Assembly (NCBI GenBank): GCA_025362495.1
Contig: JANYGI010000011.1
Span: 22,830 to 86,829 of the forward strand
Length of the DNA: 64,000 nt
From: Byssovorax sp.
GTDB taxonomy: Bacteria > Myxococcota_A > Polyangia > Polyangiales > Polyangiaceae
Direction: 5' to 3'
The notes beneath the pieces were generated by a model. The model searched no databases and was not told the DNA's origin. It saw only the letters and a list, made by a program, of their open reading frames with translations. Shown here piece after piece: positions 9,316-18,915 of this stretch (position 1 is its first letter; the number at the start of each line of letters is the position of its first letter). The translations under genes were made by a program, and so were the position numbers.

Positions 9316-11262
9316 ATGTCGACCCCTGCCCCTGCCGGCCTGCAAACGCCGGCTTCCGCGCCGAGCCCGAAGGCCGAAGCCGGTGGCCACGCTCACTCCG
9401 GCGGCCTCAAGCTCGCGGTCGCGGCCCTCGGCGTCGTCTACGGCGACATCGGCACGAGCCCGCTCTACGCCCTGAAAGAGTGTTTCCACGGCGACCACTC
9501 CGTCGCTGCCACGCAGGCCAACGTCTTCGGCGTGCTCTCCCTGGTGTTCTGGGCCCTGACGTTCGTCGTTTCCATCAAGTACCTGACGTTCATCCTCCGC
9601 GCCGACAACCACGGCGAGGGCGGCATCCTCGCGCTGCTGGCCCTCGTCCCCGACGCGAGCACGAAGTCGAAGCGACGCGGCGGCGGGCCTTCGTTCATCG
9701 TGCTCCTCGTGATCTTCGGCGCGGCGCTGCTCTACGGCGACGGGGTGATCACGCCGGCGATCTCGGTGCTCTCCGCGATGGAAGGCCTCGAGGTGGCGAC
9801 CAAGGCCTTCACGCCGGCGATCGTGCCCCTCACGGTGGTGATCCTCCTCGGCCTCTTCCTGGTCCAGCGGCGCGGCACGGCGGGCCTGGGCCGCGTCTTC
9901 GGGCCGCTCACGGTGCTCTGGTTCGCGACGATCGCCAGCTTCGGCATCGCCCAGATCGTCCGCGCGCCGGGCGTCCTCGCGGCGATCGATCCGCGCTGCG
10001 CCGTGCGCTTCTTCCTCGCCAACCGCGGCCACGGCTTTCTCGTGCTCGGCGCGGTCGTGCTCTCGATCACCGGCGCCGAGGCCCTGTACGCCGACATGGG
10101 GCACTTCGGTCGCACGCCGATCCGGCAGTCCTGGTACTTCGTCGTTTTCCCCGCGCTGCTGGCCAATTACTTCGGACAAGGCGCCTTCCTGCTCACCCAC
10201 CCCGAGCAGTCGTCGAGCCCCTTCTACGCCATCGTGCCGAGCTGGGCGCTCTATCCCACGGTCGCTATCGCCACCGGGGCCACCGTGGTCGCGTCGCAGG
10301 CGCTGATCTCCGGCGCCTACTCGCTCACGCAGCAGGCGGTGCAGCTCGGCTTCTTCCCGCGCGTCACGGTCATCCACACCTCGAAGGACACCGAGGGGCA
10401 GATCTACATCCCCGAGATCAACACGCTTCTCCTCGTGTCGTGCATCGGCCTCGTGTTCGCGTTCCGCAGCTCGTCGGCCCTGGCGGCCGCGTACGGCATC
10501 GCGGTGACGGGGACGATGAGCATCACTACCATCGTGTATTACGTGGTGGCGACGCGGACCTGGGGCTGGCCGGTGTGGAAGGCGTTGCCGCTCGCCGCAG
10601 CGTTCCTCGCGGTCGATCTCGCGTTCTTCGGCTCCACGGCGGTGAAGTTCCTCGAGGGTGGCTGGTTCCCCGTGTTGATGGCGGTCGGCATCTTCGTGGT
10701 GATGACGACGTGGAACACCGGCCGTCGCCACCTCGCGACGGTGCTCGCCGCGGCGATGCTGCCACTCGAGGTCTTCCTCGCCGACGTGAAGGAGACGAAG
10801 CCCTGGCGCGTGAAGGGCACCGCGATCTTCATGGCCTCGAACCCCAACGGCGTCCCGGCGATCTTGCTCCACCACTTCAAGCACAATCAGGTGCTCCACG
10901 AGCGGATGGTGCTCTTGACGGTGCTCGGCCTGCACGTCCCCGAGGTGCCCGCGGAAGACCGCGTGCGCGTCGAAGAGCTGGAGCACGGCTTCTACCGCGT
11001 GACCATCCGTTACGGCTTCATGCAGAGCCCCGAGGTCCCGCGCGCCCTGGCCGAATGCGCTCGCTTCGGCCTGGTGATGCTCCCGGGCAGCACCAGCTAT
11101 TTCCTCGGCCGCGAGACGCTCCTCCCGACCGGTCAGGCCCGGATGTCGCGCTGGCGAAAGACGCTGTTCGCGTTCGTGTCGCGCAACGCGCGCCCGGCGA
11201 CAGCCTATTTCGGGTTGCCCCCGAACCGCGTCGTCGAGCTCGGCATGCAGGTCGATCTGTAG
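9316..11262 (+). CDS. kup: Kup-family potassium uptake protein
   Basis: 648-residue K+/H+ symporter of the KUP/HAK family, at typical length. The signature YGDIGTSPLYALKECF (about residues 39-54) precedes twelve predicted TM helices, including GDGVITPAISVLSAMEG and the conserved GAEALYADMGHFG block. A soluble C-terminal domain starts near residue 490. The first ~30 residues are an Ala/Pro-rich cytoplasmic tail. It stands alone between unrelated genes. Confidence 0.95.
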   Translation: MSTPAPAGLQTPASAPSPKAEAGGHAHSGGLKLAVAALGVVYGDIGTSPLYALKECFHGDHSVAATQANVFGVLSLVFWALTFVVSIKYLTFILRADNHGEGGILALLALVPDASTKSKRRGGGPSFIVLLVIFGAALLYGDGVITPAISVLSAMEGLEVATKAFTPAIVPLTVVILLGLFLVQRRGTAGLGRVFGPLTVLWFATIASFGIAQIVRAPGVLAAIDPRCAVRFFLANRGHGFLVLGAVVLSITGAEALYADMGHFGRTPIRQSWYFVVFPALLANYFGQGAFLLTHPEQSSSPFYAIVPSWALYPTVAIATGATVVASQALISGAYSLTQQAVQLGFFPRVTVIHTSKDTEGQIYIPEINTLLLVSCIGLVFAFRSSSALAAAYGIAVTGTMSITTIVYYVVATRTWGWPVWKALPLAAAFLAVDLAFFGSTAVKFLEGGWFPVLMAVGIFVVMTTWNTGRRHLATVLAAAMLPLEVFLADVKETKPWRVKGTAIFMASNPNGVPAILLHHFKHNQVLHERMVLLTVLGLHVPEVPAEDRVRVEELEHGFYRVTIRYGFMQSPEVPRALAECARFGLVMLPGSTSYFLGRETLLPTGQARMSRWRKTLFAFVSRNARPATAYFGLPPNRVVELGMQVDL

Positions 11263-11350
11263 GAGCAGCTCAGGCGGTGGCTTCGCGACGCTGGTAGGAC
11301 TCGTGATGATGATACTGCTCCTCCGCGCCGTCAGCGAGTGAGTCCCCGGA

Positions 11351-11818
11351 TCAGAGCAGCGGCACCCCTGATCCCGGCCCGCGCGCCCGGAGGAGATGCA
11401 TGACACCGGATGCCACAAAAGCGCTCACGAGGCCGATCGCCGAGGTGACGGCGCTGGCGTAGGGGATCACGAAGATGAAGACCATGGCAATCCCACCATG
11501 GCCCGAGGCGCCTGGATCCGACGACTGCGAGACCGCCATCAGAATGGCTGGAACGATCGGTGCGAGTGCGTGAGCCGCCACCGAGCGACGGACGAGCATG
11601 CCGAGGCTCGACGATCTCCCGACCCAGGGTGAGCTGATGAGCACCAGCACCGGAACGAGCGCGAAGAACAGGACGCCCTTCTTCGTGTCTCGATCGGCGC
11701 CGGTGATCAGCCCCCAGAGGCCCGAGATCACCAGCGCCGTCACGCCGGTCGCGTAGGCGACGACGAAGGCGGGGAAGCTGGGCGCGGCGATGGCGGGGCG
11801 CGGCGGCTCGACGGTCAT
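11351..11818 (-). CDS. Small integral membrane protein, function unknown
   Basis: 155 residues with four predicted TM segments (around FVVAYATGVTALVISGLWG, GVLFFALVPVLVLIS, AAHALAPIVPAILMA and AMVFIFVIPYASAVTSAIGL) and a short Pro-rich N-terminus. No family is recognised. It lies convergent with kup and near the lipoprotein gene ending at 11876. Confidence 0.6.
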   Translation of the reverse strand: MTVEPPRPAIAAPSFPAFVVAYATGVTALVISGLWGLITGADRDTKKGVLFFALVPVLVLISSPWVGRSSSLGMLVRRSVAAHALAPIVPAILMAVSQSSDPGASGHGGIAMVFIFVIPYASAVTSAIGLVSAFVASGVMHLLRARGPGSGVPLL

Positions 11819-11875
11819 GATCTCACGTTATCCGGTGGCGTGGTAGCTCGTCGAGCCTTTGCTGCCGTCGCGCGG

Positions 11876-12811
11876 CTAGATCGAGCAGCCGATACGGGCC
11901 GTATCGATCGCGACGTCGTCGTACCAGATGTCGTAATGGTCGCTCGCCGTGTCGGTCGCGTAGGTGATCCACCCGAAATAGAAGCTGTTGAAATTCGGCG
12001 CCGTCCAGACCTTGCCGTTCACGCCGGCCGGGGGCACCGCGAGATCGGTGATCTCTTTATCGTCGATCCAGAACCGCATCTCGTTGGTGTCGCCGAGGAA
12101 GGCCCACTCGACGCACGACCACACGCCCACGGGGACGGCCGTCTTCGAGCTCTCGCCCGGATCGCCGGGGTTGTAGTTCGCGAAGAACTTCGCGCCGGCC
12201 GCGCCATAACGGTAGTTGCCGTCCTGACCGTTGACCTTGCCGCTCGCCTCGAAGAAGTTCGTGTGGTCCTTGGGCACGGTGAGGCCCGCGGCGATCATCA
12301 CGTTGGCTCGGCCGTAAAGCGAGTTCGTCCCGCCCGGGAGCGGGAACGTCTTCGTCTCGTGCATCAGCGCCTTGTTGGAGTCCGGCAAGGTGTGGAGGTG
12401 CAACGCGTGCTTGCCATGCCGGAACTGCGAATCGTCGACAGCCACCGTGGCGCCGACGCCCTTGTCGACCGTCCAGATCGTCGGATCGGGGGCGCCGCCG
12501 AGGGCTTCCGCCTCGAAGTCGTCGCAGATGAGCAGGTTCTTTCCCGTCGTCGCGCAGCTCGGCTCCCCGGCGGGGCCGCCGGTAGAGGTGGATGCTGCCG
12601 CCGAACCGGTCGCGCTGGTAGAGCCCGTCGTGCCGGCCGCGGTGGTCGTGCCGGCCGTGCCGCCAGCGCCGCCGGCCGAGCTCGTGCTCGTTTCGGAGCC
12701 CGTGCCGGTCGAGCCGCCGGAGCCCCGCAACGACAGATCGGCGCTATTGCAGCTGGCTCCGAGCGCGGTGAAAACCACGATGAGCGAGGTCGAGCGCAGG
12801 TGCGTATTCAT
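11876..12811 (-). CDS. Lipoprotein with C-terminal jelly-roll-like domain
   Basis: 311 residues from the ATG at 12809-12811, chosen because it gives a clean lipoprotein signal (TALGASC, Cys21) and has a purine-rich AGAAGG about 8 nt upstream. An in-frame upstream extension lacks a signal. Residues 25-85 are a Ser/Thr/Gly/Ala linker. The remainder (from about NLLICDDFE) looks like a concanavalin-type beta-sandwich with a Trp/Tyr-rich face (NSFYFGWITYATD, HYDIWYDDVAID), as found in carbohydrate-binding or polysaccharide-lyase-related proteins. No catalytic residues can be assigned. Confidence 0.7.
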   Translation of the reverse strand: MNTHLRSTSLIVVFTALGASCNSADLSLRGSGGSTGTGSETSTSSAGGAGGTAGTTTAAGTTGSTSATGSAAASTSTGGPAGEPSCATTGKNLLICDDFEAEALGGAPDPTIWTVDKGVGATVAVDDSQFRHGKHALHLHTLPDSNKALMHETKTFPLPGGTNSLYGRANVMIAAGLTVPKDHTNFFEASGKVNGQDGNYRYGAAGAKFFANYNPGDPGESSKTAVPVGVWSCVEWAFLGDTNEMRFWIDDKEITDLAVPPAGVNGKVWTAPNFNSFYFGWITYATDTASDHYDIWYDDVAIDTARIGCSI

Positions 12812-13141
12812 GGTAGGCCCTTCTCCGGGCGCACCCAGCAGAGGATTGCCGCTCGCCCGCCGTCCACGATAGTCGAATCGCACCTGCCCGAGAAGCCCCC
12901 ACGAGCGCATCGCCGCCGGCGCGGCCCTCAACGCAGCTCGCGACGTCGAATCCGGAGCGCGGATCCGGGCGGTCGTACGCACCCACGGTTCAACTGTGCA
13001 GTCGTGATGGGCAGTCTTTCCGGAATGCCTTCAAAGATCCTTCCCGCAAGGAATTCCTGCGTCGACGGTCACACACGACTGAAATTAATTTCTCTTTTTT
13101 CATCTTTCAGATCTTGTTAACGTGGCTTCCAGGAGCCACCC

Positions 13142-15211
13142 ATGCGCATCGATGTCCGACGATCGATTCTTGGATTCATCATGCCGCTGTCGCTCGCGGC
13201 GTGCGTCGGCCACGTCGGTGATGGGGGCACGGTGGACGACACCAATCCCCCGGTGCCGCCGCCGATCCCCGGCGCCGCCGACACAGGGCGCGTGACGGTG
13301 CACCGGCTGAACCACGCCGAGTACAACAACACCGTCCACGATCTCCTCGGAACGAAGCTCAATCCGGCCCTCAACTTCCCGGCCGACGACACCTCGTACG
13401 GCTTCGACAACATCGCCGACACACTGTCGCTCTCGCCCGTCCAGTTCGAGCTCTACGAGCTCACGGCGCAGACCCTCGTCAACGAGGCGATGAAGGCCGC
13501 GGTCCCCTCGAGCATCAACCGCTTCGAGGCCGAGAAGATCGGCAGCCCGGTCGGCGTCGCCGCGGGCAACGCCTGGAACCTCTATTCGAACGGCGCAATC
13601 ACCGTCACCGGCAAGACACCGGAGCCGGGAGACTACAAGATCCGCGTGCGCGCCTGGCAGACGCCCGATCCGCCCGATGCAGCGCACATGACGCTCAAGG
13701 TCGGCATGCAGAGCTTCGGCTTCGACGTCACCGCCGACTCGACCGCGCCGATGATCATCGAGCAGAAAGTCACCATCCCCGCCGGCGTGGGCTCCGTCTC
13801 GGTGAGCTTCGACAACGACGCTGTCGACCCGGTGACGATGGCGGACCGCAACCTCTTCGTCGATTACATCGAGATCGAAGGCCCGATCGGCGCCCCGAAG
13901 ACGAACCCGCTCCGCGACCGCATCATGACGTGCGATCCCGCGTCGGGCGGCGACACCTGCCTCCGCGAGATCCTGGAAGGCTTTGCGACCCGCGCCTGGC
14001 GCCGTCCGCTGGCGAAGGCCGACGTCGATGGCCTGATGAAGTTCGTCACCCTCGCGCGCGCCCAGGCCGACACCGACGAGGTCGGGCTCCGCCTCGCTCT
14101 GCGCGCGGTGCTGCTCTACCCGGCGTTTCTCTACCGGGTCGAGCTCGACGCCGATCCGATGAGCGAGGTCACCCACCCGCTCACCGACTACGAGATGGCC
14201 TCTCGCCTCTCGTATTTCCTCTGGAGCTCGATGCCCGATCAGGCCCTCTTCGACGCCGCGAGCGCCGGAAAGCTCCACGAGGACGCCGATCTCGACAAGC
14301 AGGTCGACCGGCTGCTCGCCGATCCGAAGAGCCTGGCGATGATCGACAACTTCGCCGGGCAGTGGCTCTACACGCGCGAGCTCGACCAGCACCAGGCCGA
14401 TCCGGTGCTCTACCCGACCTACGGCGCCGACCATCTCCTCGCCGATTCCATGAAGGCCGAGGCCGACCTCTTCTTCGAAGAGCTCTTGAAGAGTGACACT
14501 CTCGGCATCGACTCGCTCCTCAAGTCCGATTTCACCTACCTCGACGACAGGCTCGCCACGCACTACGGCCTGCCCGCGCCGGGCAGCACGACGCCGGTGC
14601 GGGTGACGCTCAAGAAGGGCAGTCAGCGCGGCGGTGTCCTGAGCCAGGGCAGCCTCCTCACCGTGACGAGCAACCCCGACCGCACGAGCCCCGTCAAGCG
14701 CGGCAAGTGGATCCTCACTAACCTGCTTTGCAGCCAACCGCCGGACCCGCCGAAGGACATTCCGCCGCTCCCGAAGATGGTCCCGAAGGGCCAGACGGCG
14801 CGCGACCTGCTCAACGCGCACGTCAGCAACCCGGTCTGCGCCTCGTGCCACAACGTGATGGATCCGCTCGGATTCGGCCTCGAAAACTTCGACGCTATCG
14901 GCGCCTGGCGCACGCTCGACAACGGACAGCCGATCGACGCGAGCGGCTCGCTCCCCGACAAGACGACGTTCAAGGACGGCGCTCAGATGGCCAGCATCAT
15001 CGCCAAGGACCCTCGTTTCCCGAAGTGCGTGGCGAAGAAGATGTCGACCTACGCGCTCGGCCGCGGCGTGACGACGATCGACGCGCCCTGGCTCGACAAG
15101 CTGACGACGGACTTCACCGCCAAGGGCTCCAGGCTTCACGAGCTGGTCAAGCTGATCGTCAAGAGCGAGCCTTTCCGCACGCGGCGCGGCGAGATTGGAG
15201 GTGGCAAGTGA
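13142..15211 (+). CDS. DUF1587/DUF1592/DUF1588/DUF1585 lipoprotein with CxxCH motif
   Basis: 689 residues. A lipobox (SLAACVGH) is followed by DUF1587 (VHRLNHAEYNNTVHDLLGT), a carbohydrate-binding-like insert (about 120-240), DUF1595 (FATRAWRRPLAKADVDGL), DUF1592 (DYEMASRLSYFLWSSMPD), DUF1588 and DUF1585 at the C-terminus. Within the DUF1588 region CASCHNVMDPLG supplies a CxxCH haem-attachment-type motif. This domain series is shared by Planctomycetes and myxobacteria and always lies next to a DUF1552 protein; its chemistry is unknown. AGGAG at 13130-13134 is one of the few good ribosome-binding sites in the window. The 60 bp before it are unusually AT-rich. Confidence 0.9.
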   Translation: MRIDVRRSILGFIMPLSLAACVGHVGDGGTVDDTNPPVPPPIPGAADTGRVTVHRLNHAEYNNTVHDLLGTKLNPALNFPADDTSYGFDNIADTLSLSPVQFELYELTAQTLVNEAMKAAVPSSINRFEAEKIGSPVGVAAGNAWNLYSNGAITVTGKTPEPGDYKIRVRAWQTPDPPDAAHMTLKVGMQSFGFDVTADSTAPMIIEQKVTIPAGVGSVSVSFDNDAVDPVTMADRNLFVDYIEIEGPIGAPKTNPLRDRIMTCDPASGGDTCLREILEGFATRAWRRPLAKADVDGLMKFVTLARAQADTDEVGLRLALRAVLLYPAFLYRVELDADPMSEVTHPLTDYEMASRLSYFLWSSMPDQALFDAASAGKLHEDADLDKQVDRLLADPKSLAMIDNFAGQWLYTRELDQHQADPVLYPTYGADHLLADSMKAEADLFFEELLKSDTLGIDSLLKSDFTYLDDRLATHYGLPAPGSTTPVRVTLKKGSQRGGVLSQGSLLTVTSNPDRTSPVKRGKWILTNLLCSQPPDPPKDIPPLPKMVPKGQTARDLLNAHVSNPVCASCHNVMDPLGFGLENFDAIGAWRTLDNGQPIDASGSLPDKTTFKDGAQMASIIAKDPRFPKCVAKKMSTYALGRGVTTIDAPWLDKLTTDFTAKGSRLHELVKLIVKSEPFRTRRGEIGGGK

Positions 15212-16581
15212 TCATCCGGACTCCTCGTGGCCTGAAGCAGGCCGATCTCTCGCGTGTTGGCCGCCGCCAGCTCCTCGGCGGCCTGGCGCTCGGCGGCGCC
15301 GGCGCTCTGCTCGGACTGCCCTTCTTCGAGTCGCTCTTCGGCGGCTCCGAGGCCCAGGCCGACGATCCGGCGCCGAAGCGCCTCATCGCCTTCTACGTGC
15401 CCTGCGGCATCAACATGGTCGACTTCACCCCGAAGAAGCAGGGGTTTGCCTACGATCTGCGGCCGATCCTCTCGCCCCTGGAGATGATTCGACCCAAGGT
15501 CAGCGTCATCACGGGCCTCGCCAACAACCCGGCCTTCCCTGACGGCGCGGGTGATCACGCCTCGGGCACCGGCGCATTCCTCACGGTCGCGCACCCGAAG
15601 AAGACCGAAGCGGCCGACATCCAGGATGGCATTTCGGTCGATCAGGTCGCGGCCAACGCCTTCAAATCCAAGACGGCGATCGAGTCGATGCAGCTCGGCA
15701 TCGACGGCGGCGGCGGCGTCGGCAACTGCGACTCGGGCTACAGCTGCGCTTACGCGCACAACATCAGCTGGTCGTCGCCGACTCAGCCGCTCCAGTGCCT
15801 CACGAGCCCGAGCCTGGTCTGGGATCAGCTCTTCTCGGGCGCCGATCCGACGCAAACCTCGAAAGAGAAAGCGCGTCAGTTGCTCTACCGCACGAGCATC
15901 CTCGACTACGTCAAGGACGACACGACGACGCTGAGGGGCAAGCTCGGGCAAACCGATCAGAAGAAGCTCGATCAGTATCTGGACGGCGTCGCCGATCTCG
16001 AGGCCAAGATCCAGAAGAGCACGCAAGGCCCGATGTGCGTCGCCATCCCCAAGCCGGTCGATGGCGGCACGGTGGAGCAGCACGTCGACATCATGACCGA
16101 TCTGATGACTCTGGCGTTCCAGTGCGACGCGACGCGCGTCATCTCGTTCATGCTGGCGAACGCCGGGTCGAACCGCGAATACCCGTTCCTGAACGGCGTC
16201 ACCGGCGGTCACCACGAGAACAGCCACCACGGCGGCGATCCGGTCAAGCTGGCCAATCTGACGAAGATTGGCACCTGGGAGATCATGCAGTTCGCCAGCC
16301 TCTGCGCGAAGCTCGACGCGGTCACCGACGTCAACGGCAAGACCATCCTCGACAACTCGCTCGTCTACCTCGGCAGCGAGATCGAGGACGGCAACACCCA
16401 CTATCACCGCAACATGCCCATCCTGCTCGCCGGCAGCGCGGGTGGCGCGATCACCCCCGGCCAGCACCTCGTCTACGACGAGTCGGTGTCGGTGGCGCAG
16501 CTCTACATCACGATGCTGAACGCGCTGGGCGTCCCTACCAAGAGCTTCGGCGACGCGACCTCGCCCCTCGCGAAGCTGTAA
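15208..16581 (+). CDS. DUF1552 protein with Tat signal
   Basis: 457 residues from a GTG that overlaps the preceding stop by 4 nt (GTGA), so both genes form one translational unit. The N-terminus carries a twin-arginine export signal (GRRQLLGGLALGGAG) and a processing region near SEAQADD. The body shows the DUF1552 pattern: RLIAFYVPCGINM, SVITGLANNPAFPDGAGDHA, CDATRVISFMLANAGSNR and the His-rich GGHHENSHHGGD. The fold is related to DUF1501/sulfatase-like proteins, and the His cluster may bind metal. Tat export together with a lipoprotein partner places the pair in the periplasm. Confidence 0.9.
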   Translation: MIIRTPRGLKQADLSRVGRRQLLGGLALGGAGALLGLPFFESLFGGSEAQADDPAPKRLIAFYVPCGINMVDFTPKKQGFAYDLRPILSPLEMIRPKVSVITGLANNPAFPDGAGDHASGTGAFLTVAHPKKTEAADIQDGISVDQVAANAFKSKTAIESMQLGIDGGGGVGNCDSGYSCAYAHNISWSSPTQPLQCLTSPSLVWDQLFSGADPTQTSKEKARQLLYRTSILDYVKDDTTTLRGKLGQTDQKKLDQYLDGVADLEAKIQKSTQGPMCVAIPKPVDGGTVEQHVDIMTDLMTLAFQCDATRVISFMLANAGSNREYPFLNGVTGGHHENSHHGGDPVKLANLTKIGTWEIMQFASLCAKLDAVTDVNGKTILDNSLVYLGSEIEDGNTHYHRNMPILLAGSAGGAITPGQHLVYDESVSVAQLYITMLNALGVPTKSFGDATSPLAKL

Positions 16582-16599
16582 AATCCCCCCAGATTCCCG

Positions 16600-16629
16600 C
16601 CTCGCCGTGAGCATCTGCTCGCGGCGAGG
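16600..16629 (+). terminator. Strong hairpin downstream of DUF1552 gene
   Basis: CCTCGCCG pairs with CGGCGAGG, and inside it GAGCA pairs with TGCTC, giving about 13 bp of stem. It starts 18 nt after the stop codon. There is no U-tract, so it may act as an RNA-end stabiliser or a Rho-assisted terminator. Confidence 0.5.
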
Positions 16630-16715
16630 TGCGTTTGTGGCCGCCACAGTCTGCGCGACCTCGGTCTCGCGCGGGGCTCCGAGCCCTGGTCGGTGGTACG
16701 CTCGCCCGCACCGCG

Positions 16716-17975
16716 ATGTTGACCCGACGAAAAGCCCTGATCTCCGGCGCTGCCGCGCTCGCCGGCTCCGCCGCGCTCCTCCGTCATGGCGAGGCCCAGG
16801 CCGCCAGGCCGGGCCGCGTTGCCGGTGGTAACCATGCGTTCACGCCGGTGACGATGCCCAACGGCGCGACCCTCCCGTGGACGATGGTGGACGGAGCGAA
16901 GGAGTTTCACCTCGTCGCCGAGCCGGTGAAGCGCGAGTTCGCCCCGGGGATGATCGTCAATTGCTGGGGCTACAACGGGATGACGCCCGGCCCCACGATC
17001 GAGGCGGTGGAGGGTGATCGCGTGCGCCTCATCGTCACCAATCGCCTGCCGGAGCGCACCAGCGTTCACTGGCACGGGATGCTGCTGCCGAACGGGATGG
17101 ACGGCGTCTCGGGGTTGACCCAACCGCACATGGAGCCGGGCGAGACCTACGTTTACGAGTTCACCCTGCGGCAGCACGGCACGCTGATGTACCACCCGCA
17201 CTCGGACGAGATGACCCAGATGGCGATGGGGATGATGGGCTTCTTCATCATCCACCCGAAGGAGGGCGAGAACCCGCGCATCGACCGCGATTTCGCGATC
17301 ATGCTCCACGAGTGGTTCGTGCCGCCGGGGGCCTTCACGCCCAACCCGAACGTGATGCTCGACTTCAACCTGTTCACGTTCAACAGCCGCGTTTGGCCCG
17401 GGACGGCGCCGCTGGTGGCGAAGACGGGTGATCGCGTGCGGGTCCGGCTCGGCAACCTGAGCATGGATAACCACCCGATTCACTTGCACGGGTATCGCTT
17501 CGAGATGACTGGCACCGACGGCGGGAAGATCCCCGCCGCCGCGCGCTGGCCCGCGACGACGGTCGATGTGCCGCCGGGGACGACGCGCGACGTGGAGCTC
17601 GTCGCCGACGCGCCCGGCGACTGGATCTTCCACTGCCACAAGTCCCACCACACGATGAACGCGATGAGCCACGACGTGCCCAACATGATCGGCGTCAAGC
17701 AGGCCGGCGTGGAGTCGAAGGTCCGCGCCGTGCTGCCCGGCTACATGGCCATGGGCGAGAACGGGATGGGCAACATGATGAACATGGGCCAGCCGAAGAA
17801 CACCTTGCCGATGATGTCGGGGCAGGGGCCCTTCGGCCCGATCGAGATGGGCGGCATGTTCACGATGCTCAAGGTCCGCGACGGGCTCGCGAGCTACGAC
17901 GATCCGGGCTGGTACAAGCACCCTGACGGCACGCAGGCGAGGAAGATCCCGACGCCGCCGCTCCCGAAGCCGTGA
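16716..17975 (+). CDS. Tat-exported multicopper oxidase
   Basis: 419 residues. The start at 16716 gives a Tat signal (MLTRRKALISGAAALAGSAA). Copper ligands follow the laccase/CopA pattern: HWH at 118-120, HPH at 160-162, HPIHLHG around residue 253, and FHCHKSHH near 305. After the last ligand block comes a Met-rich tail (MAMGENGMGNMMNMG), which suggests Cu(I) handling. At ~420 residues it is a compact three-domain oxidase. TACGCT lies 13 nt before the start. The stop overlaps the cysteine synthase start by 4 nt. Confidence 0.9.
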   Translation: MLTRRKALISGAAALAGSAALLRHGEAQAARPGRVAGGNHAFTPVTMPNGATLPWTMVDGAKEFHLVAEPVKREFAPGMIVNCWGYNGMTPGPTIEAVEGDRVRLIVTNRLPERTSVHWHGMLLPNGMDGVSGLTQPHMEPGETYVYEFTLRQHGTLMYHPHSDEMTQMAMGMMGFFIIHPKEGENPRIDRDFAIMLHEWFVPPGAFTPNPNVMLDFNLFTFNSRVWPGTAPLVAKTGDRVRVRLGNLSMDNHPIHLHGYRFEMTGTDGGKIPAAARWPATTVDVPPGTTRDVELVADAPGDWIFHCHKSHHTMNAMSHDVPNMIGVKQAGVESKVRAVLPGYMAMGENGMGNMMNMGQPKNTLPMMSGQGPFGPIEMGGMFTMLKVRDGLASYDDPGWYKHPDGTQARKIPTPPLPKP

Positions 17976-18910
17976 CGTCGATCCTCGATTGCATCGGGCG
18001 CACGCCGCTCGTGCCGCTCGGGCGCATCGCCGCGGGGCTGCCCGTGCCGGTGCTGGTGAAGTGCGAGCACCTGAACCCGGGCGGCAGCGTCAAGGATCGG
18101 ATCGCTCTCGCGATCGTCGACGACGCCGAGCGCCGCGGGCTGCTGCGGCCGGGGATGACGCTGATCGAGGCCACCGCGGGCAACACGGGGATCGGCCTCG
18201 CGCTCGTCGCGGCCGTGCGCGGCTACCGGCTCGCGTGCGTGATGCCCGAGAAGATGTCGATCGACAAGCGCCAGGCCCTCGCCGCGCTCGGCGCCGAGGT
18301 GATCATCACGCCCAATGCGCCGCCCGCGCACCCCGACAATTTCCAGAACGTCGCGCGCCGGATCGCCCTGGAAAAATGCTGGTTTCTCACCGATCAGTTC
18401 AACAGCGAGGCCAACGTGCGTGTCCACGAGGAGACGACGGGGCCGGAGATCTTAGCGCAGTGCGGCGGCGTCGTCGGCGCATTCATCGCCGGCGTCGGCA
18501 CCGGCGGCACGATCACCGGCGTGGGCCGCGCGCTGAAATCGCGGCTGCCCGCGGTGCGGATCGTCCTCGCCGATCCGGTCGGATCCGGCCTCGCGCACTG
18601 GGCGCTGCACGGCGTGGTCGGGCCCGACGCGGGCTACCAGATCGAAGGGATCGGCACGAGCCAGCCGCCGTCGATCCTCGATCGAAGCGTGATCGACGCG
18701 GTGGAGAGCGTGTCCGACGCGGAGAGCTTCGCGATGGTGCAGCGCCTGCTTCGTGAAGAGGGGCTGCTCGTCGGCGGGTCGGCGGGCACCGCCGTGGTCG
18801 CCGCGATGCGCGTCGCGGCGAGCGGCATCACGCGTGATCCCGTCGTCGCGCTGCTGCCCGACGGGTGGGATCGCTACCGATCGAAACCGTGGATGATGGC
18901 CTTTTCGTAG
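17972..18910 (+). CDS. cysK: PLP-dependent cysteine synthase family protein
   Basis: 312 residues from a GTG overlapping the oxidase stop (GTGA). The PLP Schiff-base Lys41 lies in NPGGSVKDR, the substrate loop is EATAGNTGIGLAL, and the phosphate-binding Gly-rich loop is GVGTGGTITGVGR. The fold and length fit O-acetylserine sulfhydrylase or cystathionine beta-synthase without a regulatory domain. The two cannot be separated by sequence alone. Translational coupling to a copper oxidase is unusual and may link thiol supply to copper handling. Confidence 0.9.
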   Translation: MTSILDCIGRTPLVPLGRIAAGLPVPVLVKCEHLNPGGSVKDRIALAIVDDAERRGLLRPGMTLIEATAGNTGIGLALVAAVRGYRLACVMPEKMSIDKRQALAALGAEVIITPNAPPAHPDNFQNVARRIALEKCWFLTDQFNSEANVRVHEETTGPEILAQCGGVVGAFIAGVGTGGTITGVGRALKSRLPAVRIVLADPVGSGLAHWALHGVVGPDAGYQIEGIGTSQPPSILDRSVIDAVESVSDAESFAMVQRLLREEGLLVGGSAGTAVVAAMRVAASGITRDPVVALLPDGWDRYRSKPWMMAFS

Positions 18911-18915
18911 GCGAT

